DNA from: CAYQQR01 sp964420035
GTDB taxonomy: Bacteria; Bacteroidota; Bacteroidia; Bacteroidales; SM23-62
Length of the DNA: 64,000 bases
Assembly (NCBI GenBank): GCA_964420035.1
Contig: CAYQQR010000008.1
Location: 1-64,000 of the forward strand
Direction: 5' to 3'
The notes under the pieces are model-generated. The model searched no databases. It worked only from the letters and a program-made list of their open reading frames with translations, and had not been told where the DNA came from. This document shows positions 9,901-16,782 of this stretch, one piece after another (position 1 is the stretch's first letter; each line of letters opens with the position of its first letter). A program made the position numbers and the translations under genes.

Positions 9901-12473
9901 TGACCAACAGCTGCGGCAGTTCGGTTGCCCAGCAGACTGTTTTCATTAAAGACCAGGAACTCGAATGTGAGTCCAAATTTGAATTTGATGTAGTGGAGAA
10001 CACGGTTAATTTCGCCGATCTTTCCCTGGGTAAGATCACTTCCTGGTTCTGGGATTTCGGGGACGGTTATACTTCATCCTTGCAGAGTCCTTCACACAAC
10101 TACAATACAGAAGGCGTGTACCATGTATGCCTGTCCGTTATGGATGAGGAGATCAATTGCATGCACCAGATCTGCCGTGAGGTCATCGTGGGGAGCATGG
10201 ACTGTAAGGCAGATTTTACCTATACCCGCAACGATGCCACCCTGACCATCCAGGTGCAGGATCTGTCATCGAACGCCGACGAATGGTTCTGGGACTTCGG
10301 GGATGGCTATTTTGCCGATATGCAGGATCCGGTGCATACCTATAGCGAAGCGGGCCGTTACCCGGTTGCCCTGATGATCTATGATGCCGGGAACGATTGT
10401 TACTCTGAAAGGGTCAAAGAGATCGTGATCGGGATTGAACAGGATAAGGGTTGTGCTGCTTCCTTTGAATATTTTGTTGAGGAAGCATCCAAAAAGGTAG
10501 TCTTTACGGATAAGTCCTCCGGTAACATCACCAACTGGTACTGGACCTTTGGCGATGGCACCTTCATTGAACAACGCCATCCTGATCATACCTACATGAA
10601 CAACGGGATCTATCCCGTATGCCTGAATGTATTCGATGAAAATTCGGGATGCTTTGCTGAAGTCTGCAAGGAAGTGATCGTGGGTGCAGGAACCTGCAAC
10701 CTGAATGCTGAATTCTCCTTCTTTGTGAATATCGAACAGCAGGAAGTGGCCTTCAGCAACAAATCCAAGGGAGACATAACGGAGTATTTCTGGCACTTCG
10801 GGGACGGGACCACCAGCATCAGGAAAAATCCTGTCCATCAATATGAAGAACCCGGCTTTTACCTGGTCAGCCTGTCCGTATTTAACGAGGCCAATGAATG
10901 CAACGACCATTTTGCCAAATTTATACAGGTAGGTACCGTTAATTGCAGGGCTGCCTTTAATGCCAATGTGGATGCCACAACCCGGACAGCCAAATTCAAG
11001 AACCTGTCCACGGGGGATCTTGCCGAATATTTCTGGGATTTTGGAGATGGTTCCTTCTCATCCCTGAAAGAACCCACCCACGTATATGAGGAAGCCGGAA
11101 TGTACCCGGTTGCCCTCACCGTGGTCAGTTCAACGGGTTTGTGCATGGACCATAAGGTAAAGCCCATACAGGTTGGAGAGATACTGTGTTCCGCGGACTT
11201 CAGCTATTTTGTCGATTCAGCTACTTCCGTCGCTTATTTTGAGGCCAGGGCCATCGGGAATGTTACCGACTATTTGTGGTTCTTCGGGGATGGCACCATC
11301 AGCGAACATCCGGCCCCGAAACATAAATTCCCGCATCCCGGTTTTTATAATGTCGGGCTGAATACCTTCGACCTGGATAACGATTGCATGGATTTCCATG
11401 AAGAGGTGATTCTCATCGGTTCGAAATCCATCACCTGCCAGGCTGATTTCATTTATTCCGGCAGTACCGGCTCCAATGAAGTGAAATTTACAGACCGCTC
11501 GATCGGAGGAATCATAGAATATCTTTGGGACTTCGGGGACGGCAGTAACATAAACACCAGCCGGAACCCAACCCATATTTATCCGCGACCGGGGTACTAT
11601 AATGTCTGCCTGACCGTGGTTAACAACCAGGATATTCCGGATACCTACTGCAAGTGGGTCAGGGCCTCCGAACAAGCGGGAACCGAGTGCCTGGCCGGTT
11701 TCATGTTCTCAGTCGATTCCGTGAATCAATCCGTAACCTTCAGGGACAATTCCCGTGGCAAACCGGATCAATGGTACTGGGATTTCGGGGATGGGAGCAG
11801 CTCTACCGTGCAAAACCCGAAACACGGCTATTCATCTCCCGGATTTTATGATGTCTTGCTGAGCATTACCAATTCCAACACGAATTGTACCAGCAAATCA
11901 TTCCGGCTGGTGAATGTAAGTGAAGCCAGCGGCAACCTGAAAGCCAGCTTCTTCTATGAAACCTATGAATACAGCACCAAGGCCGAAGGATACCCGGTGA
12001 ACATCATCGGTACGTCCATCGGGGATGCCAACAAATTCAATTTCAATATGGACGACGGTACCCAGGATTCAACCAATATGATCTTCACTCATATTTACGA
12101 TATCCCTGGGGTCTATAATGTCTGCCTGACGGTTGAAGATCCCGTTACCCAGGAAAAAGATACCGATTGTAAACTCGTCTCAACCACTGATATTGGGATT
12201 ATAGAACATGATAATAATCGGATGGGATTATATAATTATCCCAATCCTTTCAGGTCTGAGACCACCATATCCTACTATCTGACTGAGGCAATGAAAACGA
12301 AATTGCATATCTATGATATGCATGGCAGGCTGGTATCTACCCTGGTTGATCATTACAGGGAAAAAGGAATACACCGGATAAGCTTCAACAGGAAAGGACT
12401 GGCGAACGGGGTTTATTATGTCAGGCTCATTGCCGGTGAGGATGCCCGTACCAGAAAAATGATCATCGAATAA
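6978..12473 (+). CDS. Giant secreted multi-PKD-domain protein with T9SS sorting domain
   Basis: 1831 residues from MKFAILKSLM, a signal peptide ending near 'KLFSQ'. I count at least 16 PKD-type repeats by their core W(D/H)FGDG, each followed by the 'G.Y.V.L.V' strand. They fall in two blocks, about residues 30-560 and 830-1740. The later repeats alternate with Cys-containing linkers. Between the blocks is a non-PKD region of about 270 residues; its second half ('GRWVFEENPENYIHLDLY') resembles a lipocalin-like domain. The last 80 residues ('LYNYPNPFRSET...' to the end) are a type-A T9SS sorting domain. The protein should be exported and anchored or released at the surface. PKD arrays generally serve as stalks or carbohydrate/protein-binding modules; no catalytic domain is recognised. 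Confidence 0.92.
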   Translation: MKFAILKSLMILALLCFMQKLFSQYADFQISPDDPCAPVNVTFSNLSDESGLEGSAEYHWEIDGTPFNQFEPVAQIWEAGEHFVSLTLIDGANGSVQGYKEEFIFIEGIMDHFRTSTGPEACPGEQILFWTEQSFFNLYWHFGDGSFEDERNYNNYTSHTFYESGEYSVNLLIDNMCGTDTITRVINVSNAAVPEPEAYTHRGGEVCPNEQVLFGVAGEYMDYEWDFGDGKTSAEAEPAHFYETQTTQSYDVIVKVTNICGNQGDDTLTINIVEDLPAYAMFDYGHASNFGTPCPGERIRFNSHSAGAHFWDFGDGSTSEERNPVNVFTAPGDYDVGLTVTNGCGFSDIHTETIVVEEHPEDVIDHVDFSFDVEIPGIDHEDLEWLDTVTICPGQAIRFWNHSWDDGPFENHWDFGDGKTSNSQNPIHVYSSSGFMDVTLTAYTPCGGMNSRTKVVHVDPGLPPNAEMGVAPRLICPGEEVFFFDMIGDPVESQYTYSIDFGDGTTGENIVDYTNKDLMTLASHHYNGGAGDKFFTVFTATNKCGNSITREDTIEIIDNPDIKTFYYVNNTSVDESEKEPADWSVRQDPTDHHMTIFVQWPDWTPGLNENFFIYFWYGQFDPEGEDPGQPDGIVSFTSANINTGTSVDAYIPIDPVQPLSVGMASGWFCSGVAEIGIEPEVYGMPLDGSMQPVKSIPITSGGVSDLAAYASNGIIIDPAQEWDGICNADKPRGRWVFEENPENYIHLDLYSDGGYDIAVTRDEQGEDYIMDISWGSYHVSADTLFLNDSSACMLTGIYKFVRSDSLLDLSVEMDPCFERETAITGKTFRRRPDYGVAPDLSVCPGDLVQFKVAGGTSYEWHFGDGDISAEQYPTHAYATAGDYDAYVVATNACNRVDTIHTLVKIRDDHLPNAWFYTDMYSAPRLQPIQFITEEFEGRPDNNTYSWDFGDGTNSTEKNPTHSFKQDGEYMVTLTMTNSCGSSVAQQTVFIKDQELECESKFEFDVVENTVNFADLSLGKITSWFWDFGDGYTSSLQSPSHNYNTEGVYHVCLSVMDEEINCMHQICREVIVGSMDCKADFTYTRNDATLTIQVQDLSSNADEWFWDFGDGYFADMQDPVHTYSEAGRYPVALMIYDAGNDCYSERVKEIVIGIEQDKGCAASFEYFVEEASKKVVFTDKSSGNITNWYWTFGDGTFIEQRHPDHTYMNNGIYPVCLNVFDENSGCFAEVCKEVIVGAGTCNLNAEFSFFVNIEQQEVAFSNKSKGDITEYFWHFGDGTTSIRKNPVHQYEEPGFYLVSLSVFNEANECNDHFAKFIQVGTVNCRAAFNANVDATTRTAKFKNLSTGDLAEYFWDFGDGSFSSLKEPTHVYEEAGMYPVALTVVSSTGLCMDHKVKPIQVGEILCSADFSYFVDSATSVAYFEARAIGNVTDYLWFFGDGTISEHPAPKHKFPHPGFYNVGLNTFDLDNDCMDFHEEVILIGSKSITCQADFIYSGSTGSNEVKFTDRSIGGIIEYLWDFGDGSNINTSRNPTHIYPRPGYYNVCLTVVNNQDIPDTYCKWVRASEQAGTECLAGFMFSVDSVNQSVTFRDNSRGKPDQWYWDFGDGSSSTVQNPKHGYSSPGFYDVLLSITNSNTNCTSKSFRLVNVSEASGNLKASFFYETYEYSTKAEGYPVNIIGTSIGDANKFNFNMDDGTQDSTNMIFTHIYDIPGVYNVCLTVEDPVTQEKDTDCKLVSTTDIGIIEHDNNRMGLYNYPNPFRSETTISYYLTEAMKTKLHIYDMHGRLVSTLVDHYREKGIHRISFNRKGLANGVYYVRLIAGEDARTRKMIIE

Positions 12474-12496
12474 GCAAAATGTTTTATAAAACAGGG

Positions 12497-12530
12497 AGCC
12501 ACCAGGAATACCTACTGGTGGCTTTTTGTT
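12497..12530 (+). terminator. Rho-independent terminator after the PKD gene
   Basis: AGCCACCAG (12497-12505) pairs with CTGGTGGCT (12515-12523) around a short loop, followed by a T-rich tract. It separates the PKD gene from the aldehyde dehydrogenase gene, which starts 16 bases later. Confidence 0.85.
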
Positions 12531-12545
12531 AAACAATAAAATACC

Positions 12546-13910
12546 ATGAACTACAAAACACTGAATCCCTTTACGCGGGTACTGATCAAAGAATATGAGC
12601 CCATCAGCGACAAGGAATTGGAAGAAGCATTGAAAAAAGCGGAACAGGCTTTTCCTGACTGGTCAGGATTGCCCTTAAAGCGCCGCCTTGAGGTGATAAG
12701 CCAGGCAGCGGAATTGTTAAGAAAAAATCCGGATTTTCATGCAAGGATCATCAGCCTGGAGATGGGTAAACCCATCAAACAATCCAAAGCAGAAGTTGAA
12801 AAATGTGCCTGGCTTTGCGATTATTTCATAGAAAACAGCGCCCGTTTCCTAGAAGCGGAAACCCGGAGCTCCACTGCCGGAAAAAGCCTTCTGCTTTTTC
12901 AACCCCTGGGGGTGATCTACGCGGTTATGCCCTGGAACTTTCCTTACTGGCAGGTATTTCGCTTTCTTGTACCCAACCTGGTTGCAGGCAACACGGGCAT
13001 CCTGAAACATGCTTCCCATGTCCCTGCCTGCGGAGAAGCCATCGACATATTGATCCGGAACGCGGGGGGCCGGGAAGGGGTCTTTCAAAATCTGTTTGTC
13101 AACTATGAACAATCGGACAGGATCATCGGTCATCCGGCCGTTAAAGGCGTTACCCTGACGGGCAGTAATCCCGCGGGCTACCATGTAGCAGAAATTGCAG
13201 GTAAAGAAGGGAAAAAAACGGTCCTGGAACTGGGTGGCAGCGATCCCTTTATTGTATTTGAGGATGCGCATCTGGATGAGGCTGTAAAAACCGGTATTAT
13301 CGCCCGCTTCCAGAATACCGGCCAAAGCTGCATTGCTGCAAAACGATTCTTTATCCAGGATAAGGTCTTCAATGCCTATGTGGAAAAGTTTGCAGAACAG
13401 GCTTCAAAACAAAAAGCCGGAGACCCGGTTGACGAGCATACAGAAATAGGTCCGATGGCCAGGAAAGATCTGCTGGAAGAACTGGAAAGGCAGGTCCATA
13501 GAATGCTAAACTCAGGAGCCAGGCTTGTTTCCGGAGGCAAAAGAATATGGAAAGACAAACTTTTTTATGAGCCAACAATCCTGGAAGCCAGGAATCTTTC
13601 CGATGAGGTTTACCGGGAAGAAATCTTCGGTCCGGTGGCGGTCTGCACCCCCTTCAAAGATGAAAAGGAGGTGGTTCAACTGGCCAATGGTACCCCTTTC
13701 GGATTGGGGGCCAATGTATGGTCCGGAGATGAAGCCAGGGCCATGCGGGTTGCCGGTTCGCTTCAGGCCGGTACGGTGGCCATCAACGGAATGGTCAAGT
13801 CAGAACCCAATATGCCCTTCGGCGGGGTGAAAGCCTCCGGCTACGGACGGGAACTCTGCGAATACGGGATGAAGGAATTTCTCAACATCAAGTCTGTCAA
13901 TGTTTTTTAA
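12546..13910 (+). CDS. NAD(P)-dependent aldehyde dehydrogenase, succinate-semialdehyde type
   Basis: 454 residues, the short form typical of succinate-semialdehyde dehydrogenases of the YneI/GabD-like group. It oxidises an aldehyde to the acid with NAD(P)+. Catalytic residues are all visible: Asn131 in 'MPWNFPYW', Lys154 in 'ILKHAS', general base Glu228 in 'LELGGSDPF', nucleophile Cys262 in 'NTGQSCIAAKR'. The C-terminal 'PFGGVKASGYGREL' motif is present. Substrate assignment to succinate semialdehyde is by family resemblance only, and no GABA or succinate gene is adjacent. Convergent with aat. Confidence 0.9.
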   Translation: MNYKTLNPFTRVLIKEYEPISDKELEEALKKAEQAFPDWSGLPLKRRLEVISQAAELLRKNPDFHARIISLEMGKPIKQSKAEVEKCAWLCDYFIENSARFLEAETRSSTAGKSLLLFQPLGVIYAVMPWNFPYWQVFRFLVPNLVAGNTGILKHASHVPACGEAIDILIRNAGGREGVFQNLFVNYEQSDRIIGHPAVKGVTLTGSNPAGYHVAEIAGKEGKKTVLELGGSDPFIVFEDAHLDEAVKTGIIARFQNTGQSCIAAKRFFIQDKVFNAYVEKFAEQASKQKAGDPVDEHTEIGPMARKDLLEELERQVHRMLNSGARLVSGGKRIWKDKLFYEPTILEARNLSDEVYREEIFGPVAVCTPFKDEKEVVQLANGTPFGLGANVWSGDEARAMRVAGSLQAGTVAINGMVKSEPNMPFGGVKASGYGRELCEYGMKEFLNIKSVNVF

Positions 13911-14000
13911 TTCAGGATTCAGAATGATATCTCACCCAAGCGCCATTCCCACACCCTCGTTCTGCCTGCCTGACCGGCAGGCAGGCTGAACTCTGAATTA
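13908..14000. repeat. Convergent 3'-end heptad arrays flanking a palindrome
   Basis: Both converging genes end in TAA followed directly by TTCAG-type heptads. After the aldehyde dehydrogenase stop come TTCAGGA and TTCAGAA; after the aat stop (minus sense) come TTCAGAG and TTCAGCC. Between them sits the palindrome TGCCTGCC/GGCAGGCA (13963-13983). No transcription terminator is obvious here otherwise. Confidence 0.7.
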
Positions 14001-14672
14001 TGAATTCCAAGGCCCTTTCACCGTTTTTCGTTCCATCGACTTTTCCAGTATATCAAGAAATTCATCCCTCGGTATCTCGACGGCTCCCATACGGCGCATA
14101 TGGCCGGTAGATTGCTGTACATCGATCAGGTCGAAATTCCATTCCAGCAGGCGTTGCACCAGGCAGTACAGAGCCACTTTCGATGCATCCCGTACCAGGT
14201 GGAACATGGATTCCCCGAAGAATATACCTCCCAGGGAAACCCCGTACAATCCACCACAGAGCTCGCCATCCATATAGGTTTCGACAGAATGGGCATAACC
14301 CGATTGATGCAGACGGATGTACGCTTCGATCATCTCCCCGGTGATCCAGGTCCCCGATTGTGCCTTACGGGGAACTTCGGCGCAATACCGGATGACCGAT
14401 TCAAAATTCCCGTCGAACCGGATACCAAAGCGACCCGATCGTATGACCCGGGAGAGGGAGCGGGTCACTCTGAGATATCCGGGATACAGCACCACGCGAG
14501 GATCGGGCGACCACCACAGAATGGGGGTGTTTTCATCATACCAGGGAAAGATCCCCCTGGAATAGGCATGCAGAAGGGTTGGTTCGTTAAGGTCCCCGCC
14601 TGCCGCTATGGGCCGGTCGCCCGGTGCATTTCTGGGGTCAGGAAATTTATATGGGGGAAGGTATCCGGTCAT
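13998..14672 (-). CDS. aat: Leucyl/phenylalanyl-tRNA--protein transferase
   Basis: 224 residues, normal family length. The enzyme transfers Leu or Phe from aminoacyl-tRNA to proteins with N-terminal Arg or Lys, marking them for Clp-dependent degradation (N-degron pathway). Motifs seen: 'SRGIFPWYDENTPILWWSPDPR' region at about residues 33-54, 'GTWITGEMIEAY', 'AHSVETYMDG', 'GGLYGVSLGGIFFGESMF' and 'DASKVAL'. A terminator-like hairpin for minus-strand RNA lies only about 15 bases before its start codon, so expression may depend on read-through or on a promoter inside that short gap. Confidence 0.95.
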   Translation of the reverse strand: MTGYLPPYKFPDPRNAPGDRPIAAGGDLNEPTLLHAYSRGIFPWYDENTPILWWSPDPRVVLYPGYLRVTRSLSRVIRSGRFGIRFDGNFESVIRYCAEVPRKAQSGTWITGEMIEAYIRLHQSGYAHSVETYMDGELCGGLYGVSLGGIFFGESMFHLVRDASKVALYCLVQRLLEWNFDLIDVQQSTGHMRRMGAVEIPRDEFLDILEKSMERKTVKGPWNS

Positions 14673-15037
14673 GATCCTGCAAAAGTAAAAAAGGCTGCTT
14701 TTCAGCAGCCCTTCTTACTAACCTAAAATCCTAAACCAAATGATTAACCTATGAAAAGATTTACATCTAATAATGAATGTTCTAACTATTTAACGAATCC
14801 CAGGCTGTTTTGTTACATAATTTTACGCAATTTTTATGCCATATTTTGAACATAAAAACCGGGGTATTTCATCCTAAGTCAAAACCAAAAAACTGTTGGT
14901 ATATTTTCAATACACAAGGTCCGGGTCCTTTCCATGCTCACCATCAGCTACCAGGCTGTTAAGTCTGCACTGGCCAATACGGCAGATTCTGTCAGGTATG
15001 AATGATCGCGGATTAACCGGGAACCGAGAACCGAGAA
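14673..15037. other. Intergenic region between the eIF2B-like gene and aat
   Basis: 365 bases. It holds the terminator at 14687-14710 and, adjoining it on the plus strand, a purine/AACC-rich tract (14712-14750) leading to an ATG at 14751 that opens a 32-codon reading frame (starts MKRFTSNN). I see no homology in that frame and do not call it a gene. The rest is AT-rich and shows no clear promoter. A heptad array lies at the right edge. Confidence 0.5.
14687..14710 (-). terminator. Minus-strand terminator hairpin just upstream of aat
   Basis: A 7-base stem (GGCTGCT at 14693-14699 with AGCAGCC at 14704-14710) followed, on the minus strand, by six T (A-run at 14687-14692). It precedes the aat ATG (14672) by about 15 bases. 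It could end a small RNA transcribed from the 14.7-15.0 kb region or act as an attenuator for aat. Confidence 0.6.
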
Positions 15038-15040
15038 CTA
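15009..15040. repeat. Heptad array after the eIF2B-like gene
   Basis: In the sense of the minus-strand gene, its stop codon TAG (15038-15040) is followed immediately by TTCTCGG, TTCTCGG, TTCCCGG and a degenerate unit. It starts at the stop codon, like the arrays at 21.1, 34.2 and 40.1 kb. Confidence 0.65.
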
Positions 15041-15886
15041 CCTGGTCATAATTCCCGACTCGGTGACAAAACCGGTAACCAGCTTATTGGGCACGGTCTC
15101 AAAGTAATAGTTTTCGATTTCGAGCTCTTCGGGATGTTCTTTCCACACTTCCATTACGGGTTTGGGATTTTCGCGCGGAATATCACTATGCTTCGAGATT
15201 TTCCTGGAATCAGCCAGTACGTATACCGGTTTACCGGTTTCATGAGCGGCAGAACAGATCGTATGGGAACCGATCTTGTTTACAAATTGTTCAGGATAAA
15301 GCGCATCGGCACCCAGGATAACCATATCGATCTGATCCAGGTACAGCATGATCGCTGCATCTACGATGATCTTGGCTTTATAACCAATATCGGCCAGGTA
15401 CATGGCCTGTTTACGGCCTTCAAAACCGGGCCTGGATTCTGTTTGGACAATCTTCAGGTTAATATCCTTGTTCCGGGTGGTCCTGAAAAGCGACCGTATT
15501 GAACTACTGTTGCTATGTAAGAGAATAACATTCCCCTCGAGCTCACAACGGTCCAGGAAATGACCAATAGCCAATTCCTGTGCCTTGTCCCATTTCTTTT
15601 TATAATGGTCCAGGTAGGTCCTTATCTGTTCAATAATTCTATCCTCATTCCAATGGTTCAGCTCCCTGGTGAATTCACCGATGAAATTTTTCAGAATGAC
15701 GAATTGATTCAGATTTCCGGCAAGCTCTTCCAGACTTCGAATGATATCATTTTTCCGGTTCATCCAGCTGTCCTTGTCATTTTCCAGACTGCTTTCGATA
15801 CTTAGCAGCAAGCGGTCATGCAAACCCTTGGAACCCGTAAGGTTATCGGTTTTTATCTTGTTGAGTTCTTCCTGTAAAGTTTGCAT
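15038..15886 (-). CDS. eIF-2B alpha/beta/delta-like (IF-2B family) protein
   Basis: 282 residues. The C-terminal half has the Rossmann-like fold of the eIF2B-alpha / methylthioribose-1-phosphate isomerase / ribose-1,5-bisphosphate isomerase superfamily: 'ILLHSNSSSIRSLF', 'IVQTESRPGFEGRK', 'DMVILGADALYP', 'NKIGSHTICSAAHETGKPVYVLADSRK'. The N-terminal about 110 residues are helical. Bacterial members of this subgroup have no settled role; ribose- or nucleotide-linked sugar-phosphate isomerisation is the nearest inference. The isomerase-type 'GADA' acidic motif is retained. Nothing next to it (aat, tRNA) clarifies a pathway. Confidence 0.8.
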   Translation of the reverse strand: MQTLQEELNKIKTDNLTGSKGLHDRLLLSIESSLENDKDSWMNRKNDIIRSLEELAGNLNQFVILKNFIGEFTRELNHWNEDRIIEQIRTYLDHYKKKWDKAQELAIGHFLDRCELEGNVILLHSNSSSIRSLFRTTRNKDINLKIVQTESRPGFEGRKQAMYLADIGYKAKIIVDAAIMLYLDQIDMVILGADALYPEQFVNKIGSHTICSAAHETGKPVYVLADSRKISKHSDIPRENPKPVMEVWKEHPEELEIENYYFETVPNKLVTGFVTESGIMTR

Positions 15887-16032
15887 TTTGTATTTCTGTT
15901 ATGCCCGTTAATTTGTTAATCTAAAATACACTTTATCAACTGGATTATCTTGTCCCCCATATAAATATTTATGAATGTACCGAACTTGTAGATCAAAGTA
16001 AATAATGAAAGTGTCAAACATGGATAAAATAG

Positions 16033-16067
16033 AAAAAAGGCCGCTCTCCGGATTGGAAAACGGCCTT
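16033..16067 (-). terminator. Minus-strand terminator-like hairpin
   Basis: AAGGCCG (16037-16043) pairs with CGGCCTT (16061-16067); on the minus strand the stem is followed by a T-run (A-run at 16033-16038). It resembles the hairpin at 14687-14710 in stem, flank and spacing to a plus-strand AACC-rich tract ending in ATGAAAA. It lies about 150 bases upstream of the eIF2B-like gene. Confidence 0.5.
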
Positions 16068-16244
16068 CATCAAAACCCACAAAACCAACCATGAAAATCT
16101 TTACTCCGGCTGTCGTGTTTAATTAATCTTAATAAAAATTAAACACTACAGGGCCTGTTTGGTTCAATTTAAAATGCAGAAAATCATCAGGTCAGGAATT
16201 TTTTTGGCTGCTGATTTTAATACCTGAAGTTTGCCGATGTTTGT

Positions 16245-16252
16245 TAATTTTG
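16245..16252 (+). promoter_or_regulatory. -7 element of tRNA-Ser
   Basis: TAATTTTG matches TAnnTTTG, 11 bases before the mature tRNA 5' end. No TTG is found at the right distance upstream, so only the -7 half is supported. Confidence 0.5.
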
Positions 16253-16263
16253 CAGTTCATTCA

Positions 16264-16352
16264 GGAGAGATGCCGGAGCGGTCGAACGGGGCGGTCTCGA
16301 AAACCGTTGTCCCGAGGAATCGGGACCGGGGGTTCGAATCCCTCTCTCTCCG
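16264..16352 (+). tRNA. trnS-CGA: tRNA-Ser (anticodon CGA)
   Basis: 89-base type II tRNA. The acceptor stem is GGAGAGA (16264-16270) with TCTCTCC (16345-16351), discriminator G16352. Anticodon stem GCGGT/ACCGT encloses the loop CTCGAAA, placing anticodon CGA at 16298-16300 (reads UCG). A long variable arm with a CCCGA/TCGGG stem and a T loop GTTCGAAT are present. No CCA is encoded. The last bases of the gene (from 16337) are repeated twice more downstream. Confidence 0.97.
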
Positions 16353-16745
16353 CTAAGCAGCCTCACAATACACGAAGTGTATGGATGTTATTCTGAACAA
16401 TCCGAAACAAACTTGTNNNNNNNNNNNNNNNNNNNNNNNNNNNNNNNNNNNNNNNNNNNNNNNNNNNNNNNNNNNNNNNNNNNNNNNNNNNNNNNNNNNN
16501 NNNNNNNNNNNNNNNNTTAGTAAGACCTTCCAAACGGGATCATGAAATAATCCCTCTCTCTCCGCTAAGCAAACTCACAATACACGAAGTGTATGGATGT
16601 TATTCTGAACAATCCGAAACAAACTTGTTTGATTGAGGATTGGGCAGAATAATATCCAACCTAAAAGGTGTGAGGCTGCTTAGTAAGACCTTCCAAACGG
16701 GATCATGAAATAATCCCTCTCTCTCCGCTAAGCAGCCTCACACCT
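16337..16745 (+). repeat. Tandem 163-bp palindromic repeat built on the tRNA-Ser 3' end
   Basis: The 23 bases starting at 16337 (the tRNA 3' end plus CTAAGCA) recur exactly at 16549 and 16712. The one complete unit, 16549-16711, is 163 bp; the first copy is cut by the assembly gap and the last contains only the start. Each unit holds a long imperfect palindrome of about 120 bases with arms CTAAGC...CTCACA and TGTGAGGCTGCTTAG; inner arms GGATGTTATTCTG and CAGAATAATATCC also pair. In addition 16666-16683 and 16728-16745 are a perfect 18-base inverted repeat spaced by 44 bases. No coding potential is seen. It could be a MITE-like element, attachment-site remnants, or both. Confidence 0.85.
16417..16516. 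other. Assembly gap (100 N)
   Basis: Exactly 100 N, the conventional size for a gap of unknown length. It falls inside the tandem repeat. If the broken unit has the same 163-bp length, about 51 bases are missing, but extra units could be hidden. Confidence 0.98.
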
Positions 16746-16782
16746 CCACATCTAAACCTCTAAATCCCAAAACCCCTCTGCC

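Larger units (their letters stand above)
15887..16263. other. Intergenic region upstream of the eIF2B-like gene and tRNA-Ser
   Basis: 377 bases. It holds a minus-strand terminator-like hairpin (16033-16067), an adjoining plus-strand AAACC-rich tract with ATGAAAA at 16092, and the -7 element of tRNA-Ser near its right end. The 11-codon frame from 16092 is too short to call. Confidence 0.5.

Noticed and set aside
14751..14849. 32-codon frame after the AACC-rich tract near aat
   Set aside because: No homology, no clear ribosome site and no promoter; the frame could be chance. It is mentioned only as part of the leader-like element.
16264..16745. Integrated phage or integrative element at tRNA-Ser
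   Set aside because: The repeated tRNA end looks like attachment-site repeats, but no integrase, phage or conjugation gene is found on either side; kept only as a repeat with unknown origin.
16337..16745. CRISPR array
   Set aside because: The units are 163 bp with only the first 23 bases of one kind and no short unique spacers; they are tandem copies, not repeat-spacer structure, and no cas gene is present.
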